Assembly: GCA_902459845.2 (NCBI GenBank)
Contig: CABPSV020000288.1
Coordinates: 1-15,000 of the forward strand
Length of the DNA: 15,000 nucleotides
Reading direction: 5' to 3'
From: Hepatocystis sp. ex Piliocolobus tephrosceles
Taxonomy: Eukaryota > Apicomplexa > Aconoidasida > Haemosporida > Plasmodiidae
In this document: positions 1-8,634 of the stretch, piece after piece
Numbering within the stretch: the stretch's first letter is position 1
Layout: the number at the start of each line of letters is the position of its first letter
Program-made: the position numbers and the translations under genes
The notes under the pieces: model-generated
The model's database searches: none
What the model saw: only the letters and a program-made list of their open reading frames with translations
What the model was told of the DNA's origin: nothing

Positions 1-216
1 GTCATGAATATTACTATCTAATTTTGTGTAAAATAATTCTATTTTATTATCTACACTTATATTTTTGTTAAGTACTATCTTCTCAAAGTCTTCTAATTCA
101 TTTTCGGATATATCATTCACAAAACAATATCTAGTTTCAGCATTATTTTCTGCTATTTTTAATTCTTGCATATTGCTTACTGTACTTGTATCTTGTGCTA
201 TATTCATTGTATCCAT
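1..216 (-). CDS. Partial unknown protein, N-terminal 72 residues
   Basis: Reading the minus strand from the ATG at 216-214 gives 72 codons without a stop up to the window edge, so the 3' part of the gene is missing. The start is the first ATG after an in-frame TGA at 255-253, with A at -3; a second in-frame ATG lies three codons later. The peptide begins MDTMNIAQDTSTVSNMQELK. It is soluble, acidic and mixed in composition, with clusters such as ISENELEDFEKI and little low complexity, unlike chance open frames in this A+T-rich DNA, which read as runs of Lys, Phe, Ile and Tyr. It shows no signal peptide, membrane segment or motif I recognise. It is divergent from the nucleoporin gene at 4522. 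Function unknown. I am fairly confident that it is coding, less so that position 216 is the true start. Confidence 0.62.
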   Translation of the reverse strand, partial: MDTMNIAQDTSTVSNMQELKIAENNAETRYCFVNDISENELEDFEKIVLNKNISVDNKIELFYTKLDSNIHD

Positions 217-444
217 CTTATGTGTTTTGTGTGGATATATAAGCGCTAATGTTCAATTAAGCAGTTGTACATAGATATATATATATATATATATATATTT
301 ATTTAACTCTTATTTATAAATACAAAGGGTACAAATAAAATATACGAATAAACATGTATATATGCATTACTAGCATGGGTAAATGTAAATGGCACCAATA
401 TGTAAAATTATAAAAAAAAAAAATTAATAAATAAAACGTACTTA

Positions 445-479
<35 letters not shown>

Positions 480-624
480 TTAAGTATGTATATACATATA
501 TACATGCATAGATATGTGTAAAACGTTTGCATAAAAAAAAAAAAAAAAAATGAATTTATTATAAATAATTGTTGGTATTCTCACAACATATTACTTATTT
601 TTTCATTTTTTTTTTTACTAATTA

Positions 625-628
<4 letters not shown>

Positions 629-663
<35 letters not shown>
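629..663. repeat. Poly-T tract, 35 nt
   Basis: An uninterrupted run of 35 T on the plus strand lies in the divergent intergenic region. Tracts of this kind are typical of Plasmodium intergenic DNA and probably nucleosome-excluding. Confidence 0.9.
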
Positions 664-667
<4 letters not shown>

Positions 668-939
668 AAGCTATTTATTATGAACAATATTTTGCATGTA
701 ATGAAAAAAAAAAAAGAAACTATTCATACTTTGTATACATATGTTCGTCTGTATAACATGAAAGTATGATTGTGTAAAGGGTACATATGTGTATAAAATT
801 AGTAAAATATTTTTTGAATTAATTTCTATATAAATAATACTATAAATGTGTATATATATATATATATATACAAATGTAATTCTTAATATTTTTTTTTTTT
901 TTTTTTTAATTCTGATCTTAATTTTATGTTGTAACATTA

Positions 940-1026
940 TTTATATTTTATTTATATTTTATTTATATTTTATTTTGCTTTATTTATTCATTTATTTATT
1001 CATTTATTTATTCATTTATTCATTTA
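940..1026. repeat. Adjacent 11-bp and 12-bp tandem repeats
   Basis: Three copies of TTTATATTTTA occupy 940-972. A short spacer separates them from three copies of TTTATTTATTCA (979-1014), followed by a degraded fourth copy to 1026. Because the second unit is 12 bp, it gives a repetitive open frame (Leu-Phe-Ile-Tyr) that should not be taken as a gene. Confidence 0.85.
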
Positions 1027-1256
1027 CTGTTTGGCGCCTTACTAATTTTTATTAAAAATTGTTTATGATGCATGACATCATATGTTACATATAAATATCA
1101 TTTTTATCAAAATAAATATTATGAACAAAATTAAAATATAAATTGTTTCAGATAAACATAGGTTTCATTTCACTTAATTCTTTTTCTCATTTGTGATTGT
1201 CATCTTATTTTCAACATATATCTTTTAAAAAAATGTATGTTTATGGGATAACCTAT

Positions 1257-1258
<2 letters not shown>

Positions 1259-1306
<48 letters not shown>
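1259..1306. repeat. Poly-A tract, 48 nt
   Basis: An uninterrupted run of 48 A, the longest homopolymer in the window, is followed shortly by a (TA)n tract. The length given in an assembly may be inexact because of polymerase slippage. Confidence 0.9.
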
Positions 1307-1307
<1 letters not shown>

Positions 1308-2652
1308 ATATTTATATATATATATATATATTTGTCACAGTATCAGTAAAGGATAAAGGTAATAAGCACATGCTTATAAAATTAAATTTTACACAGTTTT
1401 CTTGCAAATAGGTTGATGGGAAGTACATACAATGAAACAAATATTATATATATATATTTTTTTTTTTTCTTTGTTTGGTTCTATTTTTATTTGTTTCATT
1501 TTTGTTACATTTATATTTTATTTATTTTTTTTTCATATATTTAATATTTGACGAATTTGTTTGTGTTTTGTTTTTATCAACCCTTTTCTTCATAATCGGC
1601 TATACGACATGGACTAATTTGTAGGAATATATATTATGTATGACGTAAGGCTTAAAACGTCAGCTATTATTCATGATTATCAAGTTGATTGACATACATA
1701 AAACATAACGTGTTAATATTTTTATAAATTAATTTTTTTAGTGATAAAAAAAATAAAAAAATGTCAATTATGAGTTAATTTATTATAAACACTACGCGAA
1801 AATATATATATAAATATATATGTACGTATGTATGCTTATATATACAATTGCAACTTATGTTCCACTTGAGAATATGTTCTTTGTTTTTTCTATGAATACC
1901 AACAATTTATTCAAAAGAAAAAAAAAAAAAAAATACATTCGAATATAAAATATTTTTTTTTAAATATTGTTGTTTTATAAGCATAAGTATATATAAATAA
2001 TAATATAACACATAGAAAAAAAAAAAAAAAAAACAAACAAACAGAAACAAAGTTCACTTATTGAATAAAGGAGCAATAAAAAAATAACTCTATCAATTTC
2101 ATTTGAAAAATACGCACGAGAGCCTTTTTTTCGAGTTCATTTATATGCATATTTTATTTTTTAATATTACAATGTATATAAATTTAACAAAAATGACTTT
2201 TTTAAGAATATCGCATTTTAGCTGTCAATTTTTTAAAACTGGTTGATTTATCTTATTATTCACTTTTTACACAATATATACAATAAAAAAGAAAAAAAAA
2301 AAAATATATATTTATATATGTATTTATACATATGTAAATAAAATAGTAAGTACCGGTATGTTTTTTTTTTTTTTTTTTACAAATTTACTGTTACAAATTA
2401 TTACAACCGTAAATGTTCCATTACAAAAAATGTTTACATATGCATATATATGTACATATAACAACCTTTTAATGGTTAAAAACTAACAAATTATTAATTA
2501 AAAGAAACAATTTTAAAATAATCACTAACACACTTTTTTTACATAATCAACATAATTTATTTAACCTTAAAGAAACAAAATAAATTAAATATTCAACTTG
2601 ATATATTGTTGCTGGTTTAATTTAAGGGCACGAAAGCTAATGTGCATATTTT

Positions 2653-2684
2653 GAAATATACGATAGTTGAAATATACGATAGTT
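2653..2684. repeat. Perfect 16-bp tandem duplication
   Basis: GAAATATACGATAGTT occurs twice, head to tail, without mismatch. The unit is not a simple homopolymer or dinucleotide, so the duplication is probably recent. Confidence 0.85.
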
Positions 2685-3036
2685 TATATACAAGTTAAAA
2701 TAATGCGTTGCTTCTTTTCAAAAAAAAATGAAAAAATTACTCATTTATTTTTTCATTATAATAAACAGGGAACTATTTTTTTTGTAGATAAAAAAAAAAA
2801 TGTCAAATGCGTATTGTCGATTTATAAAATAAAAAAAATAATATTATTACAACATGGTGAAAAATATAACTATTTTTTTTTGATGATTATATACTTTCTT
2901 AAGTGTTTTATTTTTAAATAATTTCCTTCTTTTTTTTTTTTTTTTTTTTTTACATAATTTTTAATAACTGCCCCTGTTATATTTTGAACAATTTTTGCGT
3001 CAAATAAATACTAAACTCGTGAATGTATAATTTGAA

Positions 3037-3180
3037 ATTGAAAAGTCAAAAATTGAAAAGTCAAAAATTGAAAAGTTAAAAATTGAAAAGTTAAAAATTG
3101 AAAAGTCAAAAATTGAAAAGTTAAAAATTGAAAAGTTAAAAATTGAAAAGTCAAAAATTGAAAAGTCAAAAATTGAAAGG
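3037..3180. repeat. 15-bp minisatellite, 9 copies plus a decayed one
   Basis: Nine contiguous copies of ATTGAAAAGTYAAAA occupy 3037-3171, and a tenth degenerate copy runs into a poly-A tract. The copies differ only at one C/T position; in order they read C,C,T,T,C,T,T,C,C. Because 15 is a multiple of three, frames stay open on both strands (Phe-Gln-Phe-Leu-Thr repeated on the minus strand, Ile-Glu-Lys-Ser/Leu-Lys on the plus strand). I treat these frames as by-products of the repeat. Confidence 0.92.
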
Positions 3181-3524
3181 ACTTAAAAAAAAAAAAAAAA
3201 AAAATGAACAAGTATTGCTCAACACTTTATATACTTCCAAAAAAAAAAAATAATTTTAGTTTTTATGCAACATTTATACATCACATTCATATATAAACAT
3301 TTGCATTAATTAATAATATTAAAAATATGTTATTTATTTTTTTTTCAAAACAATATCTCAACTTGTGAGAACTCTTCATAAGAATGCGATAATTTTTTGT
3401 TTCTCTTGTCATTATATTTTACATATTTTTAATATTATTTTTTTTTTTTTTTTTTTTTTTTTTTTGGCTACTTTTGTCATAATTTTTTAATTTCATTTGC
3501 TCAAACACGCTAAAGGAACTGACA

Positions 3525-3549
3525 AAATTTAATTGCGACAATTAAATTT
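3525..3549. repeat. Perfect inverted repeat, 11-bp arms
   Basis: AAATTTAATTG and its exact complement CAATTAAATTT flank a 3-nt spacer, CGA. The element lies in one of the more complex islands of the divergent intergenic region, about 970 bp upstream of the nucleoporin start. It could form a hairpin or bind a dimeric protein, but A+T-rich DNA produces such palindromes by chance. Confidence 0.6.
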
Positions 3550-4061
3550 GCTATGTTTGAAATAAATGCGATTAAAGCTTATCAAGTTATATGATCTTAA
3601 CATAAGAACGAATTTAATTGTATATATCATATACAAATAAAATTAATGCGAATTTGACACTAAGCATGTTAAACTATTGTATATATATATACTTTATATA
3701 AGTTATATATGTATATATTATATATGTCTACGAGTTTAAATTTTATTTTATTTTTATAAAACCAATGCATTCCTGACTCATGTATTAATTAATTTAAACA
3801 TAAATATATGCAATAAATTCATAATTTATAACTTATAGTACCTTATGAGCTATATGTTAATTTTTTGCTTATGTTTTTTAAATTAATTTTTAAGTTAAAC
3901 ATATATATATATATAACCCATTCAGTATTTTTATTTTACCATTTGCGTTTTTATATATACACTAAAGTAAATTTTTTTTTTTAAAAAAATTAAAACGCAG
4001 AAAATCATTAAATTCTGCTACATATGTATTTAAAATATACATATACAAACGCTATGAGAAA

Positions 4062-4063
<2 letters not shown>

Positions 4064-4095
<32 letters not shown>

Positions 4096-4115
4096 GTTCT
4101 TTTTTTTTTTTTTTT
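4064..4115. repeat. A30 / T16 homopolymer pair
   Basis: A run of 30 A is separated by TAGTTC from a run of 16 T. The two runs are complementary and could fold back as a 16-bp A:T stem in a transcript or a cruciform. It lies about 400 bp upstream of the nucleoporin gene. Confidence 0.85.
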
Positions 4116-4196
4116 ACTATTTTATTTTATTTTTTTTAATATTGCATTTTTCCAGATATATAAAAAAATAATTTACAGAACAATAGTTAAACAAAC

Positions 4197-4228
<32 letters not shown>

Positions 4229-4266
4229 ACTAATTAACAAATAATATTCAGTAGTGTCTGACCAAG

Positions 4267-4354
4267 TAAAAAATATTATTAAGCAATATTCGGCTAATTA
4301 AAAAAATATTATTAAGTGATATTAGACTAATTAAAAAATATTATCAAGCGCTAT
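4267..4354. repeat. Three imperfect ~33-bp tandem repeats
   Basis: Copies start at 4267, 4299 and 4332. Each begins TAAAAAATATTAT(T/C)AAG; the first two end CTAAT and the third is truncated. The divergence is concentrated just after AAG (CAATATTCGG, TGATATTAGA, CGCTATA). The array ends about 170 bp before the nucleoporin ATG, so it is in the presumed promoter or 5' leader. Confidence 0.75.
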
Positions 4355-4447
4355 AAATATATTGTTTTGATTTCATTTTAGTATATTGCCTACATATGTA
4401 CATATACATATATACATACCTTTTTTTTTAAACACACATATATTCCC

Positions 4448-4525
4448 ATGTTGATCCCTGAAAATTATATTTTTTTAATGACAATACTGATAAAAATAAC
4501 ATATTTAATAAAAACAACACAATGA
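4448..4525 (+). promoter_or_regulatory. Upstream ORF overlapping the nucleoporin start (ATGA)
   Basis: An ATG at 4448 opens a 25-codon frame whose TGA (4523-4525) overlaps the nucleoporin ATG (4522-4524) as ATGA. A second ATG at 4478 is in the same frame, so both nearest upstream ATGs feed one uORF ending exactly at the main start. If the transcript begins upstream of 4448, translation of the main protein would depend on leaky scanning or on re-initiation after the uORF. The peptide is hydrophobic and probably has no function of its own. The sequence arrangement is certain; the regulatory role is inferred. Confidence 0.5.
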
Positions 4526-7500
4526 ATAACAATAATACGAATAACTCAAATATGTGGAATATCCCCAACAATAATTTAAATAATAACAATTTTTTTAGTA
4601 ATACTTTACCAAACCAAAATGACCTGAACAAAAATAATTGTAACATTTTTAATAATTCCTTAACTAATGACAATAACTTAAACAAAACTGGCAATAATAT
4701 TTTTTCTAACACGTTACCCAACCAAAATGATTTCAACAAAAATAGTGGTAGCCTTTTCGGTGGTGCTTTATCTGGACAATCCAACTTAAACAAAAATGGT
4801 ACGAACAATTTTTTCAATAGTACTTTACCCAGTCAAAGTGACATGAACAAAAACAATTGCAACCTTTTTAGTAATTCATTAACTAACCAAAACAATTTAA
4901 ACAAAACAGGTGGTAGTCTTTTTGCAAACAATATAACTAATCAAAACAACCTGAATAAAGATAGTGGTAGCCTTTTTAATAATAGTATTACATATCAAAC
5001 AAATATGATGAAACCTAACAATTTTTTTGGAAACAATATAAACAATACTCAAAATGATATGAACAAAAATAATACCTCTCTTTTTTCCAATACTATGAAC
5101 ACACAAAATAATTTAAATAAAAATAATTCTTTTTTTTTTAATAATCCAAATGATGCTAACAAAAGTGGAAATAGTCTTTTTGGTAATATAGCTTCGAATA
5201 CTTCAACACAGTCTACAACACCTAATGCTTTCAACCCGAATTTATTCAGTGCAGCCAAAAAGGATATTTATCCAGGATTCACACGGACATTAGGTAGTAA
5301 TAATTCGACAAACACTGGTACTAATATGTTCAAACAAAGTACATTAGGAAGTTCCATAGCGTTAGGAAGTCAACTAAATGAAGATAGAAGTGCAGATGGT
5401 GGTGGTTTATTTTCAAAAGAACAATTGGAGGCAGCCAAACAAATTTTTGCTAATTCATCAGCTACATCTACATCACTATCAGGTTTTGGAAATAACACAA
5501 GTACAATGAATAATAATAACAGTACTTTAAATAACAACAATAACAATAATAATAATATAAACAAATTAACATCGTTTAGTGGTGGTTTTTCAAATGCAAG
5601 TGCTTTTGCAAAAAATAATATAAACCCATTTCAAAGTATGGCATTAAAAACAAATACACAAGATAAACTACCAACATCAAAAGTACCATCATCATCTTCA
5701 TCTCTTTTAAATAGTTCAATGTCGAAATCTTTTCTTACAAGTGGTAATAATGAAAATAAATTGAATCCTTTTGGTATGCCTAGTATGAACACTTTGGGTT
5801 CTTCTTCAGGTAATAAATTTGGAACTACATTTGATGGGTTCGGTAATAATTTAAAGCCATTAGGTGGCACTTCTACCACGACTACTAATAATACTACTAC
5901 AAGTAGTAACAGTCTTTTTTCATTACAAAATAATATAAATACAACAAATGCTTTTTCCAATAATGATAATAGTAATAAAACTGGATTTACAAATTTTACT
6001 GGATCTTTTAGTGCATTCGCAAATAATAAAACAACTACAAGTGATTTATTTAAACCAAGTAATAACATTAACTCTTCTTTTTTATCATCTTCTGTAAAAC
6101 CTACAAATACTGGAAGTATATTTTCTCTTGGTACTGGCGCTTTTGGAGTAAACAATAATACTAAAAATAATGAAAACAGTTCTTTGTTTGGTAACACTAG
6201 TCCTAGTATAACTACATCCATAAATACAACCGAAAAAAACAACAATAATAATAGCACTGCTAGTGGTAGTGTACTTCCGAATTTGTCACTATTCAATACT
6301 AACAAACTAATAAATGAAAATGCTCTAACAGATAGTACAAATAAAACCAACGAAGATAAAGAAAAAACTTTGGAAAGTACAACAGCCAGCAAAACAGACA
6401 AAAGTCCAATTACAAATGAAAACAAAAATGAAAAAGAGAAATTGCCACTCGACCAAATGAAAATTACACAATCTGAACAACAGATAGATAAAACCAATAT
6501 TCAAGATTCTAAACCAATAGGAACTGAGAAAACGCAAGTACAAACTATAACCAATGAAACAGTAGCAAAAGAAGATACAAAACTACAAGAAGAGACACTC
6601 AAAAGCGGTACAGAACAGTTTACAGATAAAAATCTCGAACGCACTGAAAAGGAAAAACCAATAGAGCAAGAACAGGCTAAACAAGATGAACAATCCAAAT
6701 CGAAAGAATTGAATAAAGAACCAAACGATAGTGTTAAAGAAACGGCCGTTCCTCTTCCACCACTACCCCCGTTTTTCAAAACAGAAGATGAAAAAAAAAC
6801 AGAACAAAGCGAAAACAAAGCTTTTAATGAAGCTTTAACTAATAATAAAACAGCACCATCATCGTCAACGACAAGCATCTTCGATTTCAAACAACCATTA
6901 AATGAAAATAATATAACAAATCAAATAACTCCATCAAAAGAAACAACCGGTGTAACGCAAAAAGAAAAGGATAAAGAATCAAGTAACGAAACACAAAAAA
7001 AATCATCCTTATTTAATTTAAAATTAGTTTCTAATATATTCAGTAAGCAAGCAAAAGACAATAACGATAAGGAAAACAAAAACGATTCAAATAAAACTAA
7101 TGATCGTAGTACTGATAATACTCAAGAAAAGTCACCAAAAGAAAAAGATTTAAGTGCTGATGAAAAAACTACAGACTTATTTACCAAAAATAGTGAAAAT
7201 AAAATAAATAATTTTTTATTTAAAAGTGCACAAAATAATCAAACTGAATCTACTATAAAAACAAATAATGAAATTGAAAAATCGAAAATTCAGGATAACC
7301 AAAAAAAAGATATTAACAATGAAAACATTACTACTACTCCATTAAATTTTAATTTAGATCCTAGCAACCTTTTTGGTAATATTAATCAAAATAATGACAA
7401 AAAAAATAATGATAATAACGCAAAACCAACCAAATCTGTTTTGTTTTCTGACAATGTTATGTTTAATCAAAAGCCATCAACGACAACAACAAATGTATTT

Positions 7501-8634
7501 AATCAAAACAATGTATCAATACCAGTAGATGGTAAAAAAGAAACCAATTTGTTTTCTTCAAATTTTAAAAACTTTTCATTATTTGACTCCTCTGTTAATA
7601 ATAACAATAATAATGAAAGTTTGAGTAATGAAGGGTTAAAAGAAAAAACTAATACCGTTAAACAATTACCGAGCAACATATCTCCAAATTATAATGATAC
7701 CAAAACTGATAATCAAGACGTAAAAGAAGTACAAAATATGATAAACTTTATTACGTTAGAGGATAGAAAAAAAAATATATATTTAGATAATACCCTTCAA
7801 ACGGATGAAAAAAACAAAAAAAAAGGAATTAATTTAGTATTCGGTGGTAATGCAAATAATAAAAATAACCAAAACAATACTGACCCCTCACGACATACAT
7901 TAAATGCTCAGTTAAAAGAATCAAAAGGTACTCTTCGAACGAATGATATTACAAAAGATATGGACTTTAAACAATTCGATTTTTGGTCAGAAAAAAAAAA
8001 TATACAAAATAATATGCAACAACAACAACAAGAACAGCTAGAACAAGAAAAAAAAGAAGTAGAAAAAAGTATAAAAGAAAATGAATCGTTTTTTAAAGAA
8101 AACTTAGATCAAGAAATGGTTATTGAAGTGATTAATAATTTATCTTCATTTGTTAAAAATAAAATTAATTTTATGAATTATTGTTCTAATGAAATTTTAG
8201 ATACATATAATAAACTGGCTCATTATGAAAAAATGTATACATTAATATCAGAAGATCAAATAAACATTGAAAAAAAACAAGAAGCATTAGAAAAAAGATT
8301 AAGATATATACAAAGTGAACAATGTGATATGTTATCCTTATTAAATGAGTTAGATAATGAAAACTCTGTAGAATTTTTAAAAATCATAAATTCAAAAAAT
8401 TCAAATAAAAATGATTCTATACATAATAAAAATCTTTCCATAGACATAGATAACTTTGAAAAATTAACTTCTAAAATGCAAAATTTGGAACAACTAATGA
8501 ACTCTTTACCAGAAACTAACAAAGATGGAATAATAAATAATTTAATGGATAGGTGTTATACAAATGAATCAAATTGTGATAACATAGAAAAACAATTAAA
8601 AATTTATTATAATGAGTTAACCAATATGAAATGA
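4522..8634 (+). CDS. FG nucleoporin with Nsp1/Nup62-like C-terminal domain
   Basis: This intact single-exon frame encodes 1370 residues, probably a central-channel nucleoporin of the nuclear pore. Residues 1-600 are rich in Asn, Ser, Thr and Phe. They begin with an 18-residue repeat array (about 22-222), followed by scattered FG dipeptides in contexts such as GFGNN, PFGMP and LFGNT; I count about 11 FG in the whole protein. Residues about 608-780 are a charged Lys/Glu/Gln/Thr linker ending with PLPPLPPF (744-751). Residues 850-1150 resume sparse Phe motifs (NLFGN, NVFNQ, VFGGN). After a short Gln run near 1170, residues about 1195-1370 lose low complexity and form heptad-like helices. The stretch IEKKQEALEKRLRYIQSEQ resembles the Nsp1/Nup62 coiled coil that assembles the Nup62-Nup58-Nup54 channel trimer. 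The disordered-FG-then-coiled-coil order matches Nsp1, although this protein is longer and poorer in FG. The start is the first in-frame ATG, with A at -3. The nucleoporin call is strong; the Nsp1/Nup62 assignment rests on C-terminal resemblance read by eye. Confidence 0.9.
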   Translation: MNNNNTNNSNMWNIPNNNLNNNNFFSNTLPNQNDLNKNNCNIFNNSLTNDNNLNKTGNNIFSNTLPNQNDFNKNSGSLFGGALSGQSNLNKNGTNNFFNSTLPSQSDMNKNNCNLFSNSLTNQNNLNKTGGSLFANNITNQNNLNKDSGSLFNNSITYQTNMMKPNNFFGNNINNTQNDMNKNNTSLFSNTMNTQNNLNKNNSFFFNNPNDANKSGNSLFGNIASNTSTQSTTPNAFNPNLFSAAKKDIYPGFTRTLGSNNSTNTGTNMFKQSTLGSSIALGSQLNEDRSADGGGLFSKEQLEAAKQIFANSSATSTSLSGFGNNTSTMNNNNSTLNNNNNNNNNINKLTSFSGGFSNASAFAKNNINPFQSMALKTNTQDKLPTSKVPSSSSSLLNSSMSKSFLTSGNNENKLNPFGMPSMNTLGSSSGNKFGTTFDGFGNNLKPLGGTSTTTTNNTTTSSNSLFSLQNNINTTNAFSNNDNSNKTGFTNFTGSFSAFANNKTTTSDLFKPSNNINSSFLSSSVKPTNTGSIFSLGTGAFGVNNNTKNNENSSLFGNTSPSITTSINTTEKNNNNNSTASGSVLPNLSLFNTNKLINENALTDSTNKTNEDKEKTLESTTASKTDKSPITNENKNEKEKLPLDQMKITQSEQQIDKTNIQDSKPIGTEKTQVQTITNETVAKEDTKLQEETLKSGTEQFTDKNLERTEKEKPIEQEQAKQDEQSKSKELNKEPNDSVKETAVPLPPLPPFFKTEDEKKTEQSENKAFNEALTNNKTAPSSSTTSIFDFKQPLNENNITNQITPSKETTGVTQKEKDKESSNETQKKSSLFNLKLVSNIFSKQAKDNNDKENKNDSNKTNDRSTDNTQEKSPKEKDLSADEKTTDLFTKNSENKINNFLFKSAQNNQTESTIKTNNEIEKSKIQDNQKKDINNENITTTPLNFNLDPSNLFGNINQNNDKKNNDNNAKPTKSVLFSDNVMFNQKPSTTTTNVFNQNNVSIPVDGKKETNLFSSNFKNFSLFDSSVNNNNNNESLSNEGLKEKTNTVKQLPSNISPNYNDTKTDNQDVKEVQNMINFITLEDRKKNIYLDNTLQTDEKNKKKGINLVFGGNANNKNNQNNTDPSRHTLNAQLKESKGTLRTNDITKDMDFKQFDFWSEKKNIQNNMQQQQQEQLEQEKKEVEKSIKENESFFKENLDQEMVIEVINNLSSFVKNKINFMNYCSNEILDTYNKLAHYEKMYTLISEDQINIEKKQEALEKRLRYIQSEQCDMLSLLNELDNENSVEFLKIINSKNSNKNDSIHNKNLSIDIDNFEKLTSKMQNLEQLMNSLPETNKDGIINNLMDRCYTNESNCDNIEKQLKIYYNELTNMK
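4585..5187 (+). repeat. Coding array of 12 units of ~18 residues in the nucleoporin
   Basis: Residues about 22-222 are tandem units near the pattern LFSNxLTNQNNLNKNx, one Phe core per 18 residues (54 bp). Cores read in order FFSN, IFNN, IFSN, LFGG, FFNS, LFSN, LFAN, LFNN, FFGN, LFSN, FFNN and LFGN, so only three units keep an FG dipeptide. Units 1-2 resemble units 5-6 (both contain NKNNCN and end NLNKTG), which suggests a higher-order duplication of four units, about 73 residues. Units 11 and 12 are shortened or decayed. Confidence 0.85.

Larger units (their letters stand above)
217..4447. other. Divergent intergenic region
   Basis: This stretch of about 4.2 kb separates two divergent genes and should hold both promoters and 5' leaders. 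It is dominated by poly-A, poly-T and (TA)n tracts plus the minisatellites listed separately. Short islands of higher complexity occur near 1330-1430, 1540-1700, 2590-2720 and 3470-3660. I found no tRNA, rRNA or convincing protein gene. Most open frames here run through homopolymers or repeats. The only doubtful exception, at 2703-2921, is discussed in the findings. Confidence 0.7.

Noticed and set aside
65..274. A 69-codon plus-strand frame near the left edge.
   Set aside because: It is the antisense shadow of the partial minus-strand gene, whose peptide has a much more protein-like composition.
314..1055. Several 66-88 codon frames rich in Ile, Tyr, Phe and Lys on both strands.
   Set aside because: They consist of translated (TA)n, poly-A/T and TTTATT repeats, which contain few or no stops in one frame.
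1362..1377. A 7-bp inverted repeat ATAAGCA/TGCTTAT with nearby GTTGATGG, considered as a small RNA such as a snoRNA.
   Set aside because: No proper C and D boxes, no long stem and no guide pattern could be identified.
3011..3211. A 66-codon minus-strand frame of repeated FQFLT.
   Set aside because: It is produced entirely by the 15-bp minisatellite plus a poly-A tract, with no unique sequence to support a gene.
5631..6497. A 288-codon open frame on the minus strand, with smaller antisense frames at 4428-4817, 6325-6543, 6501-6890 and 8256-8522.
   Set aside because: They lie opposite the nucleoporin CDS. Its Asn, Lys, Thr and Ser codons rarely give stops in antisense, so Val/Leu/Phe-rich shadow frames arise automatically.
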